A stretch of DNA of 64,000 nt, taken from Delphinus delphis (lineage: Eukaryota > Chordata > Mammalia > Artiodactyla > Delphinidae). The stretch lies in NCBI RefSeq assembly GCF_949987515.2, contig NC_082698.1, positions 4,484,455-4,548,454 on the forward strand, in the 5' to 3' direction. Position 1 is the stretch's first letter; each line of letters starts with the position of its first letter. The notes under the pieces are model-generated. The model searched no databases. It saw nothing but the letters and a program-made list of their open reading frames with translations, and had not been told where the DNA came from. The translations under genes were made by a program, and so were the position numbers. Positions 23,530 to 35,842 of the stretch are shown here, one piece after another.

Positions 23530-23953
23530 AATTGGTTAATATGTACACATTCTCTTATACTGAATTTTTATGATAATTAAAAATTTCTATTAAATGATCT
23601 TTTAAGCTTCAACTAAAATGGATTCTTAATAATCCATTGTGTATGATTTTACCACAATTTATTTAACTGGTCCCCTCTGTTCTGTTTGGTCAGTGATATA
23701 AATAATGCTGTAATGGACATCCTCAGGGCTTATCTGCATCTTAAGAACAAATCCCTGACACAGGTGCTAATTCAAAAGGCCCAGCATTTTCATGCTCTGT
23801 GCTGTGACCAGTGTGGCCACTGCGCTCAGGAAAGTTGTGACAATTTACATCTGTGGCCCCAGAGAAGAAAGCGTCCAACGGTCATGATTCACACTCAACC
23901 CCCAATGGTCCAGGCATGAGTGTCATGCTGGGTGGGGGGCTGGGCGTACTTAC
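23238..23953 (-). other. PTPRE intron 6, with old LINE-like sequence and an (AT)n repeat
   Basis: 23280-23450 (atttggaaaacacagaaaagtac) and 23640-23830 (aataatgctgtaatggacatcc) resemble diverged LINE tails. An (AT)n tract interrupts them. Confidence 0.5.
23475..23526. repeat. (AT)n microsatellite
   Basis: About 25 uninterrupted AT units; an uninterrupted AT tract can extrude as a cruciform. Confidence 0.96.
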
Positions 23954-24030
23954 ATCTATGTATGAAGCATTGATGTAGTCTGAACATGGGGTTCCGTCCA
24001 CCTGGCTTAAAATTACCCTGGAATGGTCAT
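23954..24030 (-). CDS. PTPRE: PTPRE D1 exon (NDHSRVILSQVDG to ASYID)
   Basis: 77 nt; completes Asn174, then DHSRVILSQVDGTPCSDYI and NASYID (to residue 199), the conserved DYINAS(Y/F)ID core motif. The acceptor is ttttttgcag and the donor GAT|gtaagt. It parallels D2 exon 9953-10029, the same length (77 nt), as expected from the internal domain duplication. Confidence 0.95.
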
Positions 24031-24650
24031 CTGCAAAAAAACCCAACACAAAAACCATGACATTAGGACAAGGGAATCACATGCACAGTATTAAACACTA
24101 CAAAGGACATAACCATGGTGATCACGGGACAGAAGGGACATTCTTCTTAGACATTCCCACGAGATCCTCAGTGCCCTGAGGTCGGGGAAGCACCTGCTGT
24201 ACCTCAGCACTGAGGACAAGCCAGGCCCCAAACAGGAGCTCAGTACAACCTGTGGGATGATGACAGGTAAGAATTTCAGGGTCCAGGAGTTGGTCTGCTG
24301 AACCATCACGTAGACACAGCAGAACGTGCGGGACCCCTACAGCGTGATGGCAATATCCTCTGAACCCCAAACCAGGCCCCAGTACTGACCAGTGCGGGTA
24401 TCCTCAGGCCCACTTCTGGGATCCAGTCTCCCAGGCTTTCCAGGAGGAGCACAACTCTGCCTCTGGACACACGGACACAAGGCTCTGGGGTTTGGGACTC
24501 CAGACCCCAGTCCTCATGTTCAGGTCTGCCCCAGAGCAGAAAGGTAAGCCACACTCACACGGACTGCCTGGGCAGGATAGGCCACTGCCTGGAGGATTCT
24601 GGCCTGTGGTACAAGCAGTTTTCCAGTGTGGGAGGGCCGACCAGGGAGGG

Positions 24651-24656
24651 CTGTGT

Positions 24657-24721
<65 letters not shown>

Positions 24722-24853
24722 TGTACTTGTGGGGTGTATAGTGGTGTGTCTTGTATACAGTGTGTGTAATGTGTGTTGTATTTATGTGAGTGTGGTGTAT
24801 ATGTGTGTTTGTGGTGTGTATGCTTGTGGTATGTATTTGTGTGTACACACATG
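24651..24853. repeat. (GT)n microsatellite with degenerate GT-rich extension
   Basis: An almost pure GT tract to about 24723, then imperfect GTG/TAT-rich GT units to 24853. Confidence 0.95.
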
Positions 24854-24995
24854 TGGAAGAGTTTTCAACCAGGGCCCTATGTGACCTACGTGGGTCCACG
24901 TCACTTCTGCCTTCATGGGCCCCTTTCTCCAAAAGAAAAAAATTACACATTTTACTTTACAACTGTATTAGTAGTTGGTATAAAGATGAGTGTGA

Positions 24996-25350
24996 GGGGC
25001 TTCCCTGGTGGCACAGTGGTTAAGAATCCGCCTGCCAATGCAGGGGACACGGGTTCGAGCCCTGGTCCAGGAAGATCCCACATGCCGTGGAGAAACTAAG
25101 CCTGTGTACCACAACTACTGAGCCTGCGCTCTAGAGCCCACGAGCCACAACTACTGAGCCTGCGTGCCACAACTACTGAAGCCCGCGCGCCTAGAGACCG
25201 TGCTCCACAACAAGAGAAGCCACCGCAATGAGAAGCCCGCACACCGCAACGAAGAGTAGCCCCCGCTCGCCGCAACTAGAGAAAACCCGCGTGCAGCAAC
25301 AAACACCCAACACAGCCAAAAATAAATAAATACATTTATTAAAAAAAAAA
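24996..25350 (+). mobile_element. Longer CHR-family SINE
   Basis: ggggcttccctggtggcacag, repeated ccacaactactgagcctgcg blocks and the ending aaataaataaatacatttatt plus A run. Target duplication aaagatgagtgtga at 24982-24995 and 25351-25364. Confidence 0.93.
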
Positions 25351-28300
25351 AAAGATGAGTGTGAACCAGGCTGGATTATGTATATATTTTCTTCTGATTC
25401 ACAAAGAAATTAGATGGTTTTATGGGTCCCTACAGGTGGTGTGGCCCCGGCCCTGGGTCCCCCCGCTGGTGTGTAAGTGGCTGGCCGCTCCCAGGAGTAG
25501 AAATATGAAGGATGCCCAGACTCGGCCCGGGGCCCAGGGATCAAGCTGCTTCCGCGTTTATTATGCTGCGCTGGGCACAGCGCACGGTGGGTACTTCGTA
25601 CGTATTTACTGCATTAATTATTGAATAGTTCCACGTCCTGGCCCCTGCTTTGTCCCCTCCTAGTCACAGGCTGTACGTCTCCCATTTACATGGAAGGAAG
25701 CTGGGTTGGCTGCGAGCTGTCTGGACACGGTACCACTGCTGCTAGCGAGCACAGCCAGTGCAGCTCTCAGGGTCAGTCACGGCCCACACAGGGCTGTCAG
25801 GGTGCCCGAGCTCAAACTCACAGCCCACAAAGGCTCGGCCATGAGACCCTTCTGCTCAGGGGCTGACAGCCCTGAGGCAGAAATAGCTCTAGCTGAACAC
25901 GTATAAAGCTAGTTGAACATAATTTGGACCAATTTACCCTTTTGAGGACAGCTATAGAAAGCAGGGGGTAAAAAATAGCGTTCTGGTTAGATTTAGCATC
26001 TTGCAGTTCTAAGAGCTTCCTGTCTTTTTACTCTAAAAAGTCGCACTACTCTTTCAAAACACTATTTCCTAACATTACCAGGTGCTGGCGGTTTTTTTCC
26101 AGAACAGAGGATGCTCTCTTGCTACCGGCCGTGGAGCCCTTGGAACAGGCAGCCTCTCAGCACACCCGGCATCTTGACCTCTGTCCTCAGAGCTCCCTAG
26201 AGCCACATCCGGGACTGGGCTCCTGCCCCGGGGCACCTCATAAATCAGATACATTTACAGCCAATCTCTGCTCGGGGAAGAGGGGGAGGGGCAGGGAAGG
26301 TGTACCGGACTGAGGGCCTTGGTCCCCCGCGCCTCTCCCTGCCCGTTGACCCTGACCTCAACCTGAGTAAGAGAAGGGTCTCCCGGCCTTGGGGTTGGGG
26401 GAGCAGGCCTGGGAGCCCCCTGCACGATATCCCCGTGATCCAGCTGCCCAGGGCGTCTCTGGCCAACCGCTCAGTTTAATCAGATACGCTTCTCCTACGT
26501 CTGGCTGATGCCAAACGCCAGATGCCACCCAGCTGGCCATCTCCAGGGCCCACCCCGAGTATCTCCAGGCCACTGCTCCATAAACACATCCTCCCACCAA
26601 CATGAAACACTCACATCTGGCAGAGGTCCCGTGGGCCCCTGGGGATGGCCAGCACCCTCAATTACCTCTGACGTGGCACTCCTGGGCCAGGAGGGGCTGA
26701 GGCAGGACCCACATTTTCATAGCTGCAGGAAAGGCCAACTCACTTCCACAGTACGAGCTGGAGGACACAGCTTAGAGACGCTGTGTCGGACCAGGTCCTG
26801 CTGGTCCCCGTTGGTGATCCTCTGGGGAGGCGCCCACTCCCCCAGCCATCACATCTGGGAGCAGTGGTGGGTGCAGGTAATTCCTACACCTGGCTGCTAA
26901 TTCCGCCCGGTTGAGCTCCCACCAAGACTACTCTTAATCAGCAATGTAATCGTTAGCTTTAAAAGATACAGTGTTCAGTGAGTGATAAGGACAGGAACGC
27001 AGGTGAGGAATCTGGGAAAAGGGCTTGGCGCTGAGTGGGTCCTCCACGTGTACGTTCTGCAGTCAACGCACCAAGTAATTAATTAAGCTAGTTAATTCAA
27101 CTAATACGAGATGCTAACTTCCAAATATCCCGATCTTTATTCGACCAACAACATTCCAAAGATTCCCAACCTCCTGCCTGGTTTTCCTTTCCCTTGAGCT
27201 ATTCAAGCCAAGAAACTTGCCTCCGATAAGCCTCACCCAATCTAACAGCAAGTCCTCTCAACGTGATCATTGCAGTGTGTGCAGAACCCGACCCTGGTCC
27301 AAGCCACCCTCTCAGCTCGGCTGTGTGACCACAGTGGCCTCCTGACCCGTCTCCCTGGTGCTCCCTTGGCTGCCTCTACAAATATGTGTGGGATGGCAGA
27401 CTACTTAGTTAATTTCTCTGGTTTTAGCTGACCCAGGCTCATGCTGGGCTCTGCAGAAAACACCCACAAAAAACCAAAAAAACCCCAAACAAAACCACAA
27501 ATAAATCCTATGCACGTAAGATGGGAAAGAATTGTTTCTATCAAGGGCCAATAATCCAGACACCACACAGACGACGCGGACCACAGCATCTCCTACCTAC
27601 AGAGCCACTGGACTCAATTCTAACCCTAAAAATGCAACCAGGAGCCGCCATGCCGAGGGCCAGCACAGACCAGCTGGCTCCACCCCACGGAAGCACCGCC
27701 TCAGAAGGGAGGTGTTCCCTGGGACGCCGGGAGGCCTTGGTTTGGGGTTCAAACGTGAATTCCCTGGAGTTTTTTGAGGCTGCCCTTCTGTTAGCCCGAT
27801 GGCAAAGCCAACAGGAGGGTCCAGGACGGAGGAAGGACGTCACACACCTCCCGGGCCAGCTTCCACAAAGGCAGCTTGGAACTCTGGGGGTCTGTCTTGG
27901 CACCGAGGCCAAGGCGCAGCCCATCCAGCAACGCCCCTGGACAGATGTGTCTGCTCCCCGGCCCCCCACCCCCTGGAGGCCGCCCTCCCAAGCCCATGGC
28001 CACCTTTAGCTGTGGTAAAGATCCAGTTACTTCTAAGCCTTCCCACCAAGCTGCCAATGTCAGACAGCTCTCCTATTCTGCCACTTCTGTCCTTGGTACA
28101 GAAGCCTTGTTGCTGGTGGCAGAAGCACTGCGTCCAAGACAGGAGATGCCCAGGGCCACCAGCTGCCCGAGACCCAGGCACAATTTGGGTCCATAGGAGG
28201 AGCCCTGCCAGCCGGTGCGGGGGGCACCCCTCTTGGGCAAATAGACCAGGCAGCGCAGGTCTCAACAGCGAGCACAGGCTTGGCAGCCAGACCCAGAGCA

Positions 28301-28500
28301 ACACAGGCTACCCAAGTCCTGGGCGGGAGACAGACACCTAGACTCCCAGCTGCAAAGGCTGAGCCACTACACTGACCCAGGCCCTGACCTCCAAGCCCCC
28401 ACGCATCTGCTGTCAGGACCGGCAGGGTCACCAGTAGCTGCAAGGCAAGGCTGAGTTTAGTCAAAACGCCACCCATCGCGCAAAAAAAGTAAACGCTTAC

Positions 28501-28591
28501 TGGGAAGGATGTTGGGGTATCTGTTCTTCTCTCTGTTTTCTTCCTTATTGGCCAGCTCAAAAGTTCCTGGTACGTGTCCGGACGGCAGTGA
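28501..28591 (-). CDS. PTPRE: PTPRE D1 exon with the KNRY motif
   Basis: 91 nt; residues 144-173, SLPSGHVPGTFELANK followed by EENREKNRYPNILP. KNRY (165-168) is the phosphotyrosine-recognition loop motif of classical PTP domains. The acceptor is ttctag|TCA and the donor CCCA|gtaagc (phase 1). Confidence 0.95.
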
Positions 28592-29489
28592 CTAGAAGAA
28601 GCACAGGGTCAGCAATAAACGTGGGGAACCCAACACCGTGTTTATGTCACCTCCCGACTGAGCGCAGGAATCCGGAAATCTGGTCTCTGAGCACCTCCAG
28701 TGCTGGGCCCATCTCTCTGCTCCTGCCCGTGGAAGTTTCTGCCTCAGGCGCTGGGCCGGCACTGGGCAGAGATGTGATGGAGACACAGGCCCGCCTCCCC
28801 TTGGGCCCGCTGTCTAGTGGGGCCAGTGGAGGTGCAGATAACCTGATGACCCATAGCTGGACCCCGGAGTGCATTAAGGCAGGGGCTGGCCCGTGCACTG
28901 CCACCAAAGCCCCAGGACTCACAGTCCTGGTCCAGAGCAGGCCCTGCACAAGTACGTAGGAACTGGCCACGGCAGAGCTCTGATCCGGGAGCAAGGACCC
29001 AGATGCTGGGCTGAAGGACGAGTAGAGTGATGGCGAAGGACCGTCCTCGAGCCCTCACCTGCTGAGGACTTGGTGTGCTCTGAGGACAGGCACAGCTGTG
29101 GGGCTCCTTGAAAATGCAGCTCTCAGGCCACCCCAGGCCCGCACAGCAGCTGCCCACTTCCCCAGGTGCACGTACCGCCCTAACCCTCCCTTTGTCTTAG
29201 AGGAGGAAAATGAGTATAGGGGCTCAGCTAGGCCCCTAAAGCTGACGTGTGGCACAGCAGGTGTCAGCCCAGCGTCCTGACTTCTAGTTCTTGCCACGAC
29301 TCAGAGGCCCTTGGCTCTTGTTAGCACCAACTGTCTTCCTGTTTGCTCGCTGCTGGGGGGGCTCCATGCTCAGGGGGGCTCCTCGAAGTGCACAGTGGGA
29401 GAGAGCCTTCTGAACCCCCAAATCACATCCTTCAACATTCAGCCTGACCGTCAGAGGAACCAGGGGTCACTGGTGTTAAAATCTATCGA

Positions 29490-29650
29490 GTGTTTACGAC
29501 GTGCCAGGCACTGAGGGAGGAGCTGGGTCACCTGCCTTCACAACTTACCTATTATCAGGTGACACCAGGATCACTCCCGTTTTGCAGATGAGGAAAGAGA
29601 ACCCCAGGGTGGCTGCAGAATTGTCCAGAGTCACGTGCCTGGCACGTAGC
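29490..29650 (+). mobile_element. MIR SINE fragment
   Basis: tttacgacgtgccaggcactg then ttttgcagatgaggaaagag, in MIR order. Confidence 0.7.
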
Positions 29651-31189
29651 AGGCAGTGGGAGGGCACGTGCAGCTGGCACCTGGGCCACGAGAAGGGCAC
29701 TCGCTTCCTTAAGTGTAGGGACAAGCGAGGGCTTCCCTGCGTCCGGCTGTAGGTGCCCAGGAGACTGAGGCATAGCCTGGGATTGAAGCCAAGGCCCTGA
29801 GTCGGGTGTGCAGCCCATGGGGGCCCAGAGCCCCCTTGTCCCGGGTCGGGGGTTTCTCCATCACAGACCCAGCCCCGGCCAGCCCATGGCCTCTTTCCCC
29901 ACCACAGCCAGTGGCCACAGGCAGAGGCTCTGCCAGGGCCAGTGTGGAGGTCTGCCCGGCGGGCACCTGGGCAAGGCTAGTGGGCAGTTCTCCTCCAGAC
30001 CAGCATCTCCTCCGCCGGGAGCTCTTCATCGAGCTGTCTTAACACTGAGTTTCTTGACCAAACCTCAACGTGAAATTTGTAGCAACATTCTAGAGCCTTC
30101 TCTTTTTCACCCCAAAGCTTTTCTGACCCCAGCACTGAAAACAAAAATGAGGCCTGAGACCATCGCGGGGGATGCATGACGTTGTGCGTTTGTCAAAACC
30201 CACAGAACGTGCAGCGCTGGACCCCTAACCCGGACTTTAGTTTGTAACAACGAGTCAATGTTGGCTCATCAGTTGTGACAAGTGTAACACACTCAGACAA
30301 GATGTTAATCATTGGGGAAACCGTGCAGGGAAAGATGGGGGATATGGGAACTTGGTACTTTCTGCATAATTTTTCTGTAAACCGAAATCTGCTCTAAAAA
30401 ATACTCTATTTAAATTAATAAATTAACAGAACAAAACAAAATCAAGAAGCCTCCCTCTTCCTCTGAAAGTGAGGAAGGTGAAGGAGTGGCTGGAGGGGTC
30501 TGAGTGGTAAGGATGGACCTGCCACCCCCAGCCGTGTGGCCCCGGCAGCGACCGGAGAGCAGAACACGGAGATGGGGTGATGATCCTGACTCTGTGGGCG
30601 GCAGCACAGGAGTTCACAGTGGAGGCAAAGCACCCTGCTCCCCGAACTTCTACCCCATTTCCAAGCACACAGAATGACCACCCACACAGAGCAGGCCAGC
30701 ACTTCCTCCTGCCGTCAGTCATGTCTGAGCTGCTCCAAAGGCACAGGGCTCATAAGAGAGCTCTGGGGCGGGCCGGGTGTGGCCTGCCATAGCTGGGTAA
30801 CCCCTGCAGCGCCCTGAGTGAGCCGTGCAGCTAGCAGTTGGCTGATAACTACCTTGTGATCGATTGTCCGGTTACGTAAACTGGCTGAAGAGGGTTTGCT
30901 GGTTTGTTTGTTTGAGGTGACATTTTTAGGCACTGGGCTTAAAATAACCTGCTGGGACAAAGGCTCGTGGAAGAAGCTGTCTGGAGGGGGCCTTTTCCTC
31001 ACCTGCAGGGACTTAATCGGGGGCCTGGAACAGACTCTGCTAGGTCAGCGTTCTACCATTGCGGGTGGAGACGGCAGACTGGACATTCACAGAAGTCGTC
31101 CTGAGAAGGACGGCAGCTCAGACTTCCCTCGTGCAGGAGCCGGGCTGAGCTGGGCACACACCTTACCTCTTTAACGTGTTAAGACACTC

Positions 31190-31300
31190 CCATGGGGGCT
31201 GGGAGGGCCTCATTTCATACACGAGGCCACTGAGGCAGAGGTTAAGGATGTCGCCCGAGCCCTCCAGGCTGGTAAGAAGCAAATCTGGGGCAGGCGCCCA
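31190..31300 (+). mobile_element. MIR SINE fragment
   Basis: cgaggccactgaggcagagg, ttaaggatgtcgcccgagcc, ctggtaagaagcaaatctgg follows the MIR core. Confidence 0.6.
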
Positions 31301-31884
31301 GGCAGCCCGTCTCCAGCATCCATGCCTTGATCACCCCACTGAACGGATCCCAGTGCCAGGCCCCCATTTACTTCGTCAAGTTCACGGCAGCTTCCACTGG
31401 CCATACACACAAGTCCCAACTCATTCGGATCGACGACTTTGAGGTTCATCCGTCTCCCTGCACAGTTCCTGGGAGAGGAGCTCAGGACAGAGGGTGAGTA
31501 AAGAAGAGGACGGGCGTCGAGGGCCCAGCTCGAGCGTGTCCACCAGTGGAGGCAAGAGCGGGCTGGTCACGGCAGCTGTGATGCTCTCATTAGAGCCTGC
31601 CCTTCACTTGAGAGAGGAGCAAACTGGGGTCCAGAGGGGGACGTGCAGCTGCCCTGGGTCCCCTGGAGCCAGGACCAGGCTCCATGCTGCTGGACTCGAC
31701 CCCTCGACCCTCTCTCCCGGCCCTTCCCTGAGTGGAGGCCGTGGGCAGGAGGGCAGCTGGGAAGGTTGCTCGGTGGCAGGGGTGGGGAGAGCAGAGCAAG
31801 GCACTTGCTTTGGTTGGTACCCCAAAACCCAGGAATCAAGAAAAATCCCATTCAAATGCAACATCTAAAAAAATCTAAACGCAA

Positions 31885-32101
31885 GGGCTTCCCTGGTGGC
31901 GCAGTGGTTGAGAGTCCGCCTGCCGATGCAGGGGACGCGGGTTCGTGCCCCGGTCCGGGAGGATCCCACATGCCGAGGAGCGGCTGGGCCTGTGAGCTGT
32001 GGCCGCTGAGCCTGCGCGTCCGGAGCCTGTGCTCCACAACGGGAGAGGCCACAGCAGTGAGAGGCCCGCGTACCGCAAAAAAAAAATAATAAAAAAGAAA
32101 T
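31885..32101 (+). mobile_element. CHR-type SINE
   Basis: gggcttccctggtggcgcag through aggcccgcgtaccgc plus an A-rich tail. Flanking repeat aaaaaatctaaa(c/t)gcaa at about 31867-31884 and 32102-32118, one mismatch. Confidence 0.92.
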
Positions 32102-33204
32102 AAAAAATCTAAATGCAAAAAAAAAAAAAAAATCCATGATAACCAAAATATCAAACTTTTAAATACCGTCAGGACCAGCAACAGCGTGGTGATAAGCCAT
32201 GTCGGAGCCTGGGGCAACAGGAAACACCAGAGAGACCCTGGCTTTATTTACAGTTGTGCTGTTTTGTTCATCATGGATTGCTTGCATTAATTTTGATGAT
32301 TTTTAAAAGCTGCATGAAAACAGAATTTATCCAGATGGCAGAGTGTTTTGGTGCCCCCTTAAATTTTGCACCTGGGACAAGTGCCTCACCTGCCCGACCC
32401 TCTTCCCGGGCCCTCGCTTTGGAGATGGTGGTACAGCCAGCGAGTTCTGACTCAGCCCTCCCTCGGCAAGGGCAGTCACCAGCCTCCCCGTGGAGAAATA
32501 CAAGTACAAGAGGAAACAGGGCAAGAATGGACGTGGGGGAAATGGTCCTGTAGCTGCCAACTTGGATAGTCATTTGGAAAATGGAGAATTAACTTCTCTT
32601 GTCAGGCTGAGAGACTGCAAAACAATACTGCTTGGAGCTGTCTTTCACTATGACCTAATAGCTCAGAAAAGGGGATACATTTGGAAACAATTAAAAGGAA
32701 GCGAGATAAAGGCAGGTGAGGCTTGTGTCAAAAAATAAACAAAAGCACGGGTCTAAATGCGCCATCACCCTGCCGTGCCCTCGTGGGCTGCTTCTGGATA
32801 AAAAGTCACTTGTCTGCAGCAGGAGTCATGCTGTCTTTAGATGTCACAATTGTACAACTCTTTGCTGTTTACCAAGTCAGAGCCTCATATTTGACCTGTG
32901 AGGTCATCAAGGCATCCTCCCACCCCTGCCCCTTCACAGATGACGGAAGCTGCAGCTTCCAGGAGAATAACTGATGGGCCGGGCGGGGCTGCGGTGCCAC
33001 AGGCAGGGCCAGGACCAGGTGGCCCCCCTGCTGGAAACCCGTCCTCTTTCAAGCTCAACACCAGCGCACGGCTATATACGATATGAGGAAGATGCAGAAA
33101 AGAAAACTCAAAACACGATCAGAGATCAACACTGGACAGCCAAACCCGAGACCACACTTCCCAGTGCGTCTTGTCTGCCTGCCTGCGCGTCCAAGCATCT
33201 GTAA

Positions 33205-33211
33205 CTATCTG

Positions 33212-33247
<36 letters not shown>
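33205..33247. repeat. (CTAT)n microsatellite
   Basis: About ten tetranucleotide units. Confidence 0.96.
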
Positions 33248-33886
33248 GCAGATTCACAATTCATGGAACATTAAATTAAAAAATGAGCAACACAAGGGGA
33301 GGTGTCATTAATGTATATTTGCATTTTTGTTGATAGTAGGATCGGTTTGCTACCATCGGGCTGGACCAGTTTGTCAAGTTCATCTTAGCTGTTGCCATCA
33401 TTAAGTTCACCCAGAACGGCGGTAGCAGGATGAACACACTGACTTGGGCAGAATCAAAGGGCTGTCCAGGCAGAGCTAGTGTCCCCTCAAGGCAGCCCCT
33501 CGACTGTTTAATTGATGTTGTGCAGGATGGTTTGGGGGCTCCTTTGCTCTCAGCGTGAAATTGTTACCCTGTGGTCCACTCAGGCCCTGGTCTTGCACGT
33601 TATCGAGATAACGGTGTTTCCGTCACACTTGACTTTTGAACACGGCACCCAGGGTGTCTGAGCTGCAAGGAGGTTCTGAACCTCTTTCTCAACCGTCTCA
33701 TAAATGGGAATGAGGGTTAGCGGAGGGTCATCACGGCAGAAACCAGGTTTCCCTGGAGCCCCATTTTTGGGACAGTGTCTCGATGGACGCCAGCATTCTG
33801 AGCCTTTGGGCTAATTTATCCTGAAATACGACATCCCATGACCCAGCGCCCTTCCACGTGACAAGAAAGAGGGGCCCCAAACTCAC

Positions 33887-34023
33887 ATTGAACTCCTCCC
33901 GAAACCTCTTGCAGTCATCCGCCGACCGGACCCGGATCTCCTCCTCCAGGTGCCCCACGGGGATGGGAAAGTACTTCTTGGGCCCCGAGGGGGACCTGCT
34001 GAGAAGCATCACCCTTTGCTGCT
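33887..34023 (-). CDS. PTPRE: PTPRE juxtamembrane exon ([19 protein letters not shown])
   Basis: 137 nt; residues 98-143, including [17 protein letters not shown] and the acidic [19 protein letters not shown] helix that leads into D1. The acceptor is cccacag and the donor AAT|gtgagt, leaving phase 0. Very close to the human sequence; a longer open frame runs past both ends, but only this part has splice sites and homology. Confidence 0.95.
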
Positions 34024-35664
34024 CTGTGGGATCAACAGAAATATGGGGCTTATTAAGCCATATTCCCAGGTGGATGACATTAACCAGACAGACGGACAAC
34101 GTTCGTGGGGAAATGACGCAGCTGGAGGGGGACGGTCGTCTCAGATCACGAGCAGCTGAAGCAAGGTCTGTCTCTTTTAACACACCCTGATCACCCATAG
34201 TGACAGACGGACACCCCTCTGGCTGGCATCCCCTGCTCTTACCAACCAGAGACGCCTCACCTTCCCAGCTCACTCGCCCACCAGCCACCTCTCCTTCCTC
34301 AAGGGATTCAGGTGGCTTCACACTCCAGCTCAACTGTCCAGGTTTGAAATGGAGCAGAATAACAATAGGTTTCTGGGCGCAAATGGGTAACAGGCTGGGA
34401 ATCAGTTCCGGTATGAGTCTCCCGCAGCCTTGTCTTCTTTGTCACAACTAGTCCCGGTTACTCAAGCCCCATAAGCTCCAAGAGAAATAAGAGAAACCAC
34501 TGCTGTTTTTTTCTCTTTTTTTGGGGGGGGGAGGGGCTGGCGGCACTGAAAAGGAGAAGGGCCAGACTTCAAGGGTGTCCCCGGACAAGCTGCTTTCACA
34601 AATTCAGAGTGAGACAGCAAGTGACACCGTGGCATGTGCTTCTCTTCCTAGGGAACTGAGCTGCTGTTCTCAACAAGGTCAACACCACTTTGCTGTCACC
34701 TGCAAAAGGGCCTGTCCCCACCTGCAGAGCTGTTCTGAAGGCCAGCCAAGAACTCCCTCCAGGGCTCATTCCTCCTGAGACAGTCACTCTAGGATGAGCA
34801 GGTGGCCTAACCAGCCCCAACTTCCTCCTCCCATCCGGGCTGTTGGGACGTGCAGGGCAGGGAGAAGGGGGCAGGAAGGTGGTGCCTGGAGGCCACGTGT
34901 CATCATGAAACCAGGGTCACGGGTCTCCCAGCACGACAGAACTGCCCTCCTGGGTCTGGCTGAGGTCCTTCGCTGCCGATACTCTTTGTCGTGTGCCGGG
35001 TCGGTTTTGTAATTCATCTGAAGTCTGACGGCACCTCTGCTCCCCCAAACCACGGGACAACCAGGCAGCAAGCTGACTGAGGAAGCCGTAGGCACTGGTG
35101 TGAACAATAGTTTTCAAAGCCTCTGCCTCACATACCTTTCCTGGACATCTCAACGCGTGGGAAGAAAACCAATGTGCCTTTGTAAGCAGAATTTACAAGT
35201 TAGTAGCTGAATTCGGAACCTCAAAGAAAGGCAGGAAATTCCCCCTGAGCTACTCTGCGCCTCCCTGCTGAGCACGTTGGTACATCAATTCCCTTCTTTT
35301 AGCTGATGGGAAAACTGCGGATTCCAGCGTGGCCCTTTCGAGAACTGTAAATTGTGAGCCCACCTGTCTCAGCTTAGGACGATCTAAGACTTACTGATAA
35401 ATTTTATATGTTGAAATCCTGGAAAAACGACAGGATATGAACAGTGTCTCCCCCAAAGCCACAAACTGAAATGCCTCAAACGTCTGTTTCACACCGGACA
35501 GAAAATGACAGTAGTTTTGAAACGGGGAAACTCCGGTTATAAAGGACGGCATGATACCAGGTAAAGCCAGATGAAAGTCGCAAAGCCGGAGGAGTCCATC
35601 GTTTAAGTGTTAAGGTGTTAGAAAGGCACGGCCCCCCCAGGCCCGGCCCAGCCCGGCCCCCTAC
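34024..35664 (-). other. PTPRE intron 3
   Basis: No element recognised other than a G run at 34524-34532. Confidence 0.75.
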
Positions 35665-35738
35665 CTTGCTCTTCTAGGATTCCATTAGGCATCTTCTTGT
35701 CGTTGGAGCTGACCACTGCCTTCCTCTGCTTCCTGAAC
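35665..35738 (-). CDS. PTPRE: PTPRE juxtamembrane exon shared by both isoforms
   Basis: Encodes FRKQRKAVVSSNDKKMPNG and onward to EEQ (residues 73-97). It begins with the phase-2 G that completes Arg73 (receptor) or Trp12 (cytosolic). The acceptor is ctctaag and the donor CAAG|gtaggg. It contains an internal ATG at 35692-35690 (context aagaagATGc) that matches the internal start used in mouse for the 67-kDa form. Confidence 0.95.
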
Positions 35739-35794
35739 CTTAGAGACACAGACGCGTGAGGTGTCAGCACAGGGAGCTTGCTGAGAGTCCAGAG

Positions 35795-35842
35795 CCCCGG
35801 GGATAGCCACCAGGTGAACCCCAGGGATACCCACCAGGTGAG
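35795..35842 (-). repeat. 24-bp tandem duplication containing a 5' splice site
   Basis: 35795-35818 and 35819-35842 match at 21 of 24 positions. Each copy carries CACCTG|gtgg on the minus strand: the real donor (35834-35833) and a second one 24 nt downstream (35810-35809). Confidence 0.9.

Larger units (their letters stand above)
24031..28500 (-). other. PTPRE intron 5
   Basis: Holds the long GT tract (24651-24853) and a CHR-family SINE (24996-25350). 25365-28500 has no element I can name; reading frames there are chance. Confidence 0.75.
28592..33886 (-). other. PTPRE intron 4
   Basis: Contains MIR pieces (29490-29650, 31190-31300), a CHR SINE (31885-32101) and a CTAT microsatellite. The rest is unannotated. 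Confidence 0.75.

Noticed and set aside
24520..24950. His/Thr-rich proteins predicted on the minus strand
   Set aside because: They are translations of the GT microsatellite.
33731..34333. 200-residue single open frame around the EQQRVMLLS exon
   Set aside because: Only 33887-34023 is exonic; the flanks are intron that happens to stay open.
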